The position numbers and the translations under genes were made by a program. A DNA stretch of 8,556 nt. It comes from Pseudomonadota bacterium. Lineage in GTDB: Bacteria; Pseudomonadota; Alphaproteobacteria; UBA1280; UBA12223. Under the pieces are notes generated by a model. It worked only from the letters and a program-made list of their open reading frames with translations. It made no database searches and was not told where the DNA came from. Position 1 is the first letter of the stretch, and each line of letters begins with the position of its first letter. Below, piece after piece: positions 1-5,470 of this stretch. The stretch spans positions 1 through 8,556 of the forward strand of contig PTJW01000036.1 in the NCBI GenBank assembly GCA_002937495.1, written 5' to 3'.

Positions 1-411
1 GGCTTTATACCAGAGCTTTCTATTGTTGTGCAAGAAGGTTGGGAAATTACAGGTCATATTTTATTAACAAAGGTAAAATTAGATAAAAATGATGGTTCAC
101 AAATTGATATTTTAGCTTTAGCTCCAATGTCAGTAATGCCAATATTACAAAAAACAGGTGTTGGTTTGCAGTTAATTATGGAATCTACAGATATTGCAAG
201 TAAACTTGGTTATGGTGCAATTGCCGTATTGGGTCATAAAGATTATTACCCTAAGCATGGTTTTAATTTGGCTCAAGACTACTCTATTACATGTAATATT
301 GATGGAGTTGAGGAGTTTTTATTTGTAAAAGAATTAAAGCAAGGCTTTTTAGATGGGTGTGGTGGTAAAATTAATTACCCAGATGTGTTTTTTCAAGAGT
401 TTGAAAATTAA
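1..411 (+). CDS. GNAT-family N-acetyltransferase (YhbS-like), 5' partial
   Basis: The reading frame is open from base 1 to a TAA at 409-411, so the gene begins upstream; a GTG at 28 is an internal valine codon and not the start. The visible 136 residues are the C-terminal part of a GCN5-related acetyltransferase, which moves an acetyl group from acetyl-CoA to an amine. The acetyl-CoA binding signature appears as PMSVMPILQKTGVG, a Q-x-x-G-x-G pyrophosphate loop following a beta strand (ILALAPMSV). It is followed by a helix and the strand AIAVLGHKDYYPKHGF. This LGxxxYYxxxGF pattern is typical of the YhbS/COG3153 subgroup. The substrate cannot be predicted. An intrinsic terminator follows directly, so this is the last gene of its transcription unit. 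The family call is firm; the exact subgroup is by eye. Confidence 0.85.
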   Translation, partial: GFIPELSIVVQEGWEITGHILLTKVKLDKNDGSQIDILALAPMSVMPILQKTGVGLQLIMESTDIASKLGYGAIAVLGHKDYYPKHGFNLAQDYSITCNIDGVEEFLFVKELKQGFLDGCGGKINYPDVFFQEFEN

Positions 412-413
412 AT

Positions 414-446
414 AAAAAAGCAGCCTGTTAAAGGTTGCTTTTTTTT
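414..446 (+). terminator. Intrinsic terminator of the acetyltransferase gene
   Basis: The stem GCAGCC (420-425) pairs with GGTTGC (433-438) through one G-U wobble, around a 7-nt loop. It is flanked by six A (414-419) and eight T (439-446), which extend the stem and form the U-tract. It starts three bases after the stop codon. The upstream A-run could also let it act on the minus strand. Confidence 0.85.
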
Positions 447-504
447 ACTATTTAGGGATATATTATTAGTTAAGAGATTAATAAAAAAATAATAAGGAAT
501 TACA

Positions 505-1107
505 ATGTTTATTAAAAAAGGTGCGATGTTTGGGCTTGATGCAAGGATAGCTTTAGCTATTTTTGGTGCTTTATCGGTAATATCTGGAGCTGCTTTATAT
601 AGTGCGATAGATGATTCAAAAAAAACAGCCTTTATGGTTCAGTTAGAGGAGTTTTCAAAAGCATATACTGCATATTATTTAGATGTTGGTCACCATGTTC
701 CGGTGTATGAGGCAAATAAAGATTTTTTAGTTGGTAATAGAATTGTTGAAAATATAGATTCAGATACTAATTGGAATGGACCATATTGGCCAGAAGGTTA
801 TGGTAAAAACCGTAACAATAAAGATGGTTTAGGTAGAGTTTCTTTTAGGGGTGATTATAGTGCCGGCTTTGTTCAGGCAATTGATACTGATTGGGGTGAT
901 TATGCAGGGTCTTCTTTTATTGGTGACTGTATAATATCAAACTGTCATATTTGGGCTTATGTTGAGGTTAGAGACAAAAATATTAACTTTGCGAAAGATA
1001 TTAATAATAGGATTGAAAAGGATGATAGTGCATCATCTGGTAAAGTTAGAGTTAGATATTTTGGAGATAATTCATATAATATATATTACTATGTACAGCC
1101 TAAATAA
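505..1107 (+). CDS. Type IV pilin/pseudopilin-like secreted protein
   Basis: This is a 200-residue protein starting at ATG 505 behind a good ribosome site (AAGGA, 494-498, 6 nt spacing). The N-terminus looks like a class III (prepilin) signal: short basic MFIKKG, then a hydrophobic helix at about residues 13-35, then the amphipathic KKTAFMVQLEEFSKAYTAYY. Pilins have this order of leader, N-terminal helix and soluble head. A plausible prepilin peptidase site is after G6 or G10, but the canonical Glu at +5 is absent; D12 is the nearest acidic residue. The head contains WNGPYWP (90-96), similar to the WxGPYL element of pseudopilin-like proteins, and a pair of cysteines (C142, C147) that could form a small disulfide loop. 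No assembly ATPase, platform protein or peptidase gene is nearby, and terminators isolate the gene on both sides. It may supply a minor pilin or pseudopilin to a system encoded elsewhere. The exact family is not recognised. Confidence 0.65.
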   Translation: MFIKKGAMFGLDARIALAIFGALSVISGAALYSAIDDSKKTAFMVQLEEFSKAYTAYYLDVGHHVPVYEANKDFLVGNRIVENIDSDTNWNGPYWPEGYGKNRNNKDGLGRVSFRGDYSAGFVQAIDTDWGDYAGSSFIGDCIISNCHIWAYVEVRDKNINFAKDINNRIEKDDSASSGKVRVRYFGDNSYNIYYYVQPK

Positions 1108-1134
1108 AAAAGCAGCCGATACGGCTGCTTTTTT
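1106..1134. terminator. Bidirectional terminator between pilin-like gene and response regulator
   Basis: There is a perfect 7-bp stem, GCAGCCG (1112-1118) and CGGCTGC (1122-1128), with a 3-nt ATA loop. It is flanked by six A (1106-1111) and six T (1129-1134). The A-run overlaps the pilin-like TAA stop (1105-1107). Because the flanks are symmetric, it also serves the minus-strand operon whose last gene ends at 1151. Confidence 0.9.
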
Positions 1135-1150
1135 GGAGATAGAAATTGTT

Positions 1151-1519
1151 TTAATGAGAATATACTGCATTAATTGTTTGAATTAACTCAGATTCATCAA
1201 ATGGTTTGTACAAAATAGCTTTTGCACCTAAGTTTTCTGCAATTGGAAGGTATGCACCAATACCATTGCGAGATCCACCAGAGATAGCAATTATTTTTAC
1301 ATTGTCATTAATGCTTTTAAGTTCTGAAATTGTTTCAAAGCCTTCTTTGTTTGGCATTATAATATCTGTAATTACAATATCATACTTATTTTGTTTAAAT
1401 AATTTAATCCCTTGAACACCGTCTTCAGCTAAGTCAACCTTATAATCAGAGTCGTTAAGCATAAGCTGAATTGATTCTCTTACTAGAGCATCATCATCGA
1501 TTACTAAAAAATTTTTCAT
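1151..1519 (-). CDS. Single-domain response regulator (receiver only)
   Basis: At 122 residues the protein is just a CheY-like receiver domain. The acidic pocket is D8-D9-D10, the phospho-acceptor is D52 (in VITDIIMP), the switch serine is S80 (in AISGG) and the conserved lysine is K105 followed by cis-proline (YKPF). No DNA-binding or enzymatic output domain is present, so it should act by protein contact or as a phosphorelay or phosphate-sink component. It begins 36 nt after the stop of the histidine kinase gene on the same strand, with an AGGA-like site upstream of ATG (1517-1519), and is very probably its cognate partner. The sequence resembles receivers fused to the C-terminus of alphaproteobacterial hybrid kinases, so the pair may work as a split hybrid kinase. 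It is the last gene of the ygfZ-kinase-receiver operon. Confidence 0.93.
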   Translation of the reverse strand: MKNFLVIDDDALVRESIQLMLNDSDYKVDLAEDGVQGIKLFKQNKYDIVITDIIMPNKEGFETISELKSINDNVKIIAISGGSRNGIGAYLPIAENLGAKAILYKPFDESELIQTINAVYSH

Positions 1520-1555
1520 TGTTTATTTATCCTGCCCTTTTTGTTGTTCTTTTAT

Positions 1556-3121
1556 TTATATTGCAGGGAAAAAGGCCACAATACTAACACCTTGATCAGG
1601 CTTAGAGTTGATTTCTAAAGGGATTTGATATTTCTCCATACAGTTATACACATAAGTTAAGCCTGTACCAATTTGTTTACCGAAGTGTTTAGTGGTAAAG
1701 AATGGGTTGAAGATATTTTCCATATCCTCTGGTTTAATACCCATGCCAGTATCTTTAATTTCAAATCTGTAATAGTCTTTATTTGTCTTTATTGGGTTTT
1801 TATTTACTGAATGTGGTGGGTTTTGCTGATAGTTTGCTAAATCAATATTAAAAATTATTTGGCCTTGTTCTTTTCCAATACCCTGAGTAGCATTTTTTAC
1901 AACATTTTGCATAGCTTGGCCTAAAACATCATAGTTTGCCATAGTTGTAGCATTTTCTGTACTATTATTAATAACAAGTTCTATATTTTCTGTTAGGTTA
2001 AACTTAGGTTGGTATATTTTAATTAATTCAGCTAAGTCAACAACTTCAGTTTCTTTAAAGTCAATATGTTTAATGCTCATGATTTGGTTAATCATATCGC
2101 GGGCATGCTTTGATGCCTCAATAACTTTTTTAAGTTTGTCTTTTTCATCTGCCATTGTTTCAGGTAGTGATTTTTCAACAGAGTTTGAAAACGAAATAAT
2201 AGGCATTAAAGCATTATTAAATTCGTGTGAAACCATGCCTGCAAGTTCGCCTAAATATTCAACTTTTCTAGCTTGCTTAATTTGGTTTTCTAATTTTTTA
2301 CGGATAGTTTCAGCTTGTTTTTGCTTTGTAATATCTTGTATTTGACAAAGAGTGAACTGTTTATCTTTTGAATTTTTAATTTTATGTAAGTTAAATACTA
2401 AGTTTTTTTCTTGGTTTTGAATTTTAACTGTAAACTCAAAGCATTTGTTTGTTTTTAAAGATTCTTCAAAGTGGTGTTTGTTTAATTGTAAAATATCAAA
2501 AATAGAATCTTGGTTGATATTTATTTCAACCTTTTTTACTAATGCATGAAAGCTTTTGTTATAGTTTGTAATACAGCCGTATTCATCAATAAGAATAGAC
2601 GGCATAAAGCTATCATCAAAAGATGATTGTAGTAATTCTGCATATTCTTTAATTTGTTTTTCTGCAGCTTCTACTTTTTTAGTTTTAGATACAATTGCAG
2701 TTCGGTCTTGTAAAATTACGCATTTATCATGTGTTAAGCTTAGTTCAGATAATTTAACAATTTTACATAATACATGGGCAGTACCTGCTTTTGTTTTTAC
2801 CGATACATCATCTAAAATTTCAACATTTTGCTTATCTACTTTTTTTAATGTTTGAGTAATAATAAACTTATCATTTTGTTGAAAGATGTAATTTAGATGT
2901 TTGTTTTCTAAATCTTGTTTGTCTGCACCTAATAGGTTGCAGGCAGCTTCAGTAATTTTGGTAATTTTATTAGATTTATTTAAAAATAGGGCATAAGAAC
3001 GAGTATGCTCAAGTGTATTAAATAGAATTCTTTGTTTTATAAGTTTAATGTAATAAAGTGTAGATAATATAATAACACCAATAAAAATAGATGATGTTAC
3101 ATAAATTGCAATTGTTTCCAC
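1556..3121 (-). CDS. Membrane-anchored PAS-PAS sensor histidine kinase
   Basis: This 521-residue kinase starts at GTG (3119-3121), preceded by AAAAGGG ten bases upstream; the next in-frame Met is far inside the protein. Residues about 5-26 form one transmembrane helix with almost no periplasmic part, so sensing is probably cytoplasmic. Two PAS-like domains follow (about 36-140 and 165-265), joined by a charged helical linker (about 145-168). The HisKA dimerisation helix carries the H-box VSHEFNN with phospho-accepting H299. The ATPase domain shows the N-box (N406-VVKNA), G1 box DTGMG (457-461), F-box NPFFTTK (472-478) and G2 box GTGLTY (485-490), so all catalytic elements are intact. The H-box style resembles NtrB/CckA-type kinases. 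The ligand is unknown; no obvious heme or Fe-S cysteine cluster is seen in the PAS domains. It lies 23 nt after ygfZ and 36 nt before the receiver gene. Confidence 0.93.
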   Translation of the reverse strand: METIAIYVTSSIFIGVIILSTLYYIKLIKQRILFNTLEHTRSYALFLNKSNKITKITEAACNLLGADKQDLENKHLNYIFQQNDKFIITQTLKKVDKQNVEILDDVSVKTKAGTAHVLCKIVKLSELSLTHDKCVILQDRTAIVSKTKKVEAAEKQIKEYAELLQSSFDDSFMPSILIDEYGCITNYNKSFHALVKKVEININQDSIFDILQLNKHHFEESLKTNKCFEFTVKIQNQEKNLVFNLHKIKNSKDKQFTLCQIQDITKQKQAETIRKKLENQIKQARKVEYLGELAGMVSHEFNNALMPIISFSNSVEKSLPETMADEKDKLKKVIEASKHARDMINQIMSIKHIDFKETEVVDLAELIKIYQPKFNLTENIELVINNSTENATTMANYDVLGQAMQNVVKNATQGIGKEQGQIIFNIDLANYQQNPPHSVNKNPIKTNKDYYRFEIKDTGMGIKPEDMENIFNPFFTTKHFGKQIGTGLTYVYNCMEKYQIPLEINSKPDQGVSIVAFFPAI

Positions 3122-3144
3122 CTTTGTTAGACCCTTTTGTTAAA

Positions 3145-3900
3145 TTATTCAGCTTTAAATGTTAAATTATCGTATGATTCGACACTTCTTTTTATAATAG
3201 CTAGCACAAATTTGCAATTATAACTAAAAGTATAACCAACTTTAACATCTTCTACATAAATAGTTAGATTATTTTGTTTAATGTTGTATTTAGTATTATC
3301 TAATGATACTAAATGATTTTTTGTTTGTTTAATATGTTTTGTTTTTGATGTTAATTCTTGACCTAAATAGCAACCTTTGTTAAAACATACGCCATTTAGT
3401 TCTTCAATATTTAAATCATTAGCTAAAGATTTTTCTTTAATAAAGTCATTATTATTAGGAATAGCTAACTCTAAGCGTAAGTCTTCGTATTTTTCAATAA
3501 CTGAATTGTCTGAGCTAGTGTTTTTTGCTACTAGCCCTCTGTAACCTAGTTTTTCATTCCTAGGGTCAATATCTAATTTATCTATTTCATCAAAGCTAAT
3601 AGCAATAGCTTTATCTTCTAAAATAGATAGTTCTGCTTTTTTTGATAAGTCATACTTATGAATATGTTTTGCTAAATCCATTAGTAGTTCTTGTTCAATT
3701 TCAATAGCATAAGAGTTTTGCTCTAATTTATAAATAATACAAGAAAAAAGAACTCGGCCCTTATTGTTTAAAAATAAGCTGTAGATTGAGTTTTGTTTTT
3801 CTAATAAAGATATGTCTTGTGTAATAAGTCCATTTAGTAAAGTTTCAGCTGAATCACCATAAATATGTAAAATAGATTTATTTAAAACTCCGATAGGCAT
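3145..3900 (-). CDS. ygfZ: YgfZ/GcvT-like folate-binding Fe-S cluster protein (IBA57 family)
   Basis: This is a 251-residue member of the YgfZ family, a tetrahydrofolate-binding paralogue of the glycine-cleavage T-protein. The family helps assemble or repair Fe-S clusters in enzymes such as MiaB; the mitochondrial homologue is IBA57. The diagnostic motif is present as KGCYLGQE (175-182), with the key cysteine C177. It is followed by a basic LTSKTKH segment where the family normally reads xTxR. The N-terminus (SILHIYGDSAETLLNGLITQDI) and NNKGRVLF (45-52) also match the family. The length is somewhat short of E. coli YgfZ, as is common in alphaproteobacteria. The ATG at 3898-3900 has AAGGA eight or so bases upstream. 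It is the first gene of a minus-strand operon with the histidine kinase (23 nt gap) and receiver, and is divergent from the ligase-like gene. Confidence 0.93.
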   Translation of the reverse strand: MPIGVLNKSILHIYGDSAETLLNGLITQDISLLEKQNSIYSLFLNNKGRVLFSCIIYKLEQNSYAIEIEQELLMDLAKHIHKYDLSKKAELSILEDKAIAISFDEIDKLDIDPRNEKLGYRGLVAKNTSSDNSVIEKYEDLRLELAIPNNNDFIKEKSLANDLNIEELNGVCFNKGCYLGQELTSKTKHIKQTKNHLVSLDNTKYNIKQNNLTIYVEDVKVGYTFSYNCKFVLAIIKRSVESYDNLTFKAE

Positions 3901-3986
3901 AATTTATTCCTTTTATATTTTGTAAAGATTTATTTTTATGTTAAAATTATGCGATATTATAAAAAATAAGTAAAGGTAAAATTAAT
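3901..3986. promoter_or_regulatory. Divergent intergenic region, ygfZ operon / ligase-xseB unit
   Basis: This 86-bp, extremely AT-rich gap separates two divergent units, so promoters for both should lie here. On the plus strand TATTAT (3955-3960) is a possible -10. On the minus strand TTAACA (complement of 3938-3943) is a possible -35. Neither has a convincing partner hexamer at the usual spacing. The ribosome sites are clear: AAAGG at 3972-3976 for the plus gene and AAGGA upstream of ygfZ. Confidence 0.35.
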
Positions 3987-5207
3987 ATGTATCAAGATAA
4001 AATGGCTTTAAGGAGTGAGTTTACTAGCCTTTCATGGAAAGTATCTGCATTTTTTATTGGTGGTGGATTGCCATTAATTTTATTTGGTAAGGCAGTTTTA
4101 GCAACTTGGTTTTCACTAGGTTTAATTTTTGGTTGCTTAGCTATGTTTGAAGAAAGACCTTCATGGCAAGAAATTAAAGATGTGTTTTTATCAAATATTG
4201 CAAAAGTTACTTTAATAGTTCTGCTAATATTTTCAGCATCGGCATTGCAGTCGGTTGATCAACATTATTCATTGGTAAGATTTTATGAGATGTTTTACCT
4301 TTCAGTAGCATCAGGCTTATTGGTTCTTATTTTACATAAAATGCCTAAAGAGTATGTTTATTTATCATTTAAAGTATTATGTGTTGCTACTTTATTTATT
4401 GCATTTTTAGTTTTAGCAGATTCATTTATTAATAATGAAAGGTTAAGCTATACATTGCACGGTAGAAAATGGGAAGACATTGAACGCCTAGAGCAATTAG
4501 GTTCTATTTTAGCTATTTTATCGCCATTTGTATGGACATGGTTATTTAAATTATCAAGAAAAGATCATTACTGGTCACAAAAGCTAGGTTTAGCAGTATC
4601 ATACTTGCTATTATTTACTGTTGTAGTATGTGGTGGTGTTGCCGGGTGGTTTGCGGTTTTTGCAGGTGCTTTAGTTTATTTAGTGATGGGTGGTAAATGG
4701 CATGCTTTAGCTTTAAATACTAAACACTGGTTATTGCTACCTTGTGCTATTTTTGTAGCATTTTTAGGTTACTTTACAGCAAGTGGTGTAGCACACCTAC
4801 AAGACAATAAGTATTTAGATAGATACTCTGAATATGTTCAGTTTATTGAAAAATCAATCGATACTTTATCAACAACTCCTGTTTTAGGTGTTGGTGTTAA
4901 TGCTACAAGATTTTTACCAACTCCAGATGCTGTTATTGGTAAAAGTATTTCACAGAACTTTTTACTTCAGCTAATTTTAGAAACAGGTTTCTTAGGTTTA
5001 GCATCGGCTTTAGTTTTAATTGGTATGGTTTTATATCGTTTATACAGATATGCCAGAGTAAATGTTTATGGTTTAGCAGGTGTTAGTTCAATGGTGGCAT
5101 TCTTTGTTGCATCATTAGCAAATACATCTATTTTTAACGCTTGGTGGTTAGCATTCTTTATTGCATTATCATCATTAAGTATCAGATTATGTAAAAGAAC
5201 AAAGTAA
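3987..5207 (+). CDS. O-antigen ligase/polymerase-like (Wzy_C superfamily) membrane protein, divergent
   Basis: This 406-residue protein is highly hydrophobic, with about ten predicted membrane segments from residue 17 to 397. It has a large hydrophilic loop at about 265-322, the layout of WaaL/Wzy glycan ligases and polymerases. Those enzymes act at the periplasmic face of the inner membrane on lipid-linked glycans. The Wzy_C-type core is recognisable: DRYSEYVQFIEKSIDTL (278-294), then TPVLGVGVNATRF (297-309), then QN-x9-G (Q323-N324 ... G334). In WaaL the last motif begins with a catalytic histidine; here it is Gln. The arginine usually seen in the SRGAW-like segment also seems absent (CGGVAGW, 215-221). 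The protein may therefore be a divergent or functionally changed member. The start ATG 3987 has AAAGG ten bases upstream; a second ATG at 4002 is possible. It is followed 12 nt later by xseB. The superfamily is likely; the reaction is uncertain. Confidence 0.72.
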   Translation: MYQDKMALRSEFTSLSWKVSAFFIGGGLPLILFGKAVLATWFSLGLIFGCLAMFEERPSWQEIKDVFLSNIAKVTLIVLLIFSASALQSVDQHYSLVRFYEMFYLSVASGLLVLILHKMPKEYVYLSFKVLCVATLFIAFLVLADSFINNERLSYTLHGRKWEDIERLEQLGSILAILSPFVWTWLFKLSRKDHYWSQKLGLAVSYLLLFTVVVCGGVAGWFAVFAGALVYLVMGGKWHALALNTKHWLLLPCAIFVAFLGYFTASGVAHLQDNKYLDRYSEYVQFIEKSIDTLSTTPVLGVGVNATRFLPTPDAVIGKSISQNFLLQLILETGFLGLASALVLIGMVLYRLYRYARVNVYGLAGVSSMVAFFVASLANTSIFNAWWLAFFIALSSLSIRLCKRTK

Positions 5208-5219
5208 AAAGGATTAGTT

Positions 5220-5441
5220 ATGGCAGAAAAGTTAAACTTTGAAGAATCAATTGTAAAAATTGAAAAGATTATTAATAAGCTGCAATCAGGTGATATGCAA
5301 TTAGACGATTCAATTGAAGAATTTAAACAAGGATTAGACTTAATCAATCAGGCTCAAGATAAGTTAGAAAAAGCAAGCTTAAAGGTTCAAAAGATTGTTA
5401 AAGAAAATCAAGATTTAAAATTAGAAGATTTAGATGTTTAA
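5220..5441 (+). CDS. xseB: Exodeoxyribonuclease VII small subunit
   Basis: This 73-residue protein matches XseB along its whole length: LNFEESIVKIEKIINKLQSG, then the helical stretch LDDSIEEFKQGLDLI, then the coiled-coil-prone C-terminal half. Several XseB copies coat one XseA to form exonuclease VII, which degrades single-stranded DNA to oligonucleotides and takes part in mismatch repair and damage processing. XseA is not in this window. The start ATG 5220 has AAAAGGA (5207-5213) upstream. The gene lies 12 nt after the ligase-like gene, so it is probably co-transcribed and perhaps translationally coupled. A bidirectional terminator begins inside its stop codon. In many proteobacteria xseB sits beside ispA/dxs; that arrangement is not seen here. 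Confidence 0.94.
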   Translation: MAEKLNFEESIVKIEKIINKLQSGDMQLDDSIEEFKQGLDLINQAQDKLEKASLKVQKIVKENQDLKLEDLDV

Positions 5442-5470
5442 AAAAAGAGAGGTTAATCCTCTCTTTTTTT
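5440..5470. terminator. Bidirectional terminator between xseB and the sulfatase-fold gene
   Basis: The stem GAGAGG (5447-5452) and CCTCTC (5458-5463) has the 5-nt loop TTAAT and is flanked by seven A (5440-5446) and seven T (5464-5470). It overlaps the xseB stop codon on one side and the stop codon of the convergent gene (5469-5471) on the other, so it serves both strands with almost no spare sequence. Confidence 0.92.

Noticed and set aside
28..411. GTG at 28 as start of the acetyltransferase
   Set aside because: The frame is open and conserved back to base 1 (PELSIVVQEG matches the family), so this GTG is an internal valine and the gene is 5' truncated by the window.
959..1186. Open frame of 75 residues on the plus strand
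   Set aside because: It overlaps the pilin-like gene in another frame, runs through the terminator hairpin, and has no ribosome site or family resemblance.
1206..2345. Plus-strand open frames at 1206-1415 and 2073-2345
   Set aside because: They lie opposite the receiver and kinase genes, whose motifs are unambiguous; they are antisense shadows.
5066..5347. Minus-strand open frame of 93 residues
   Set aside because: It is antisense to the ligase-like gene end and xseB, both of which are supported by motif and ribosome sites.
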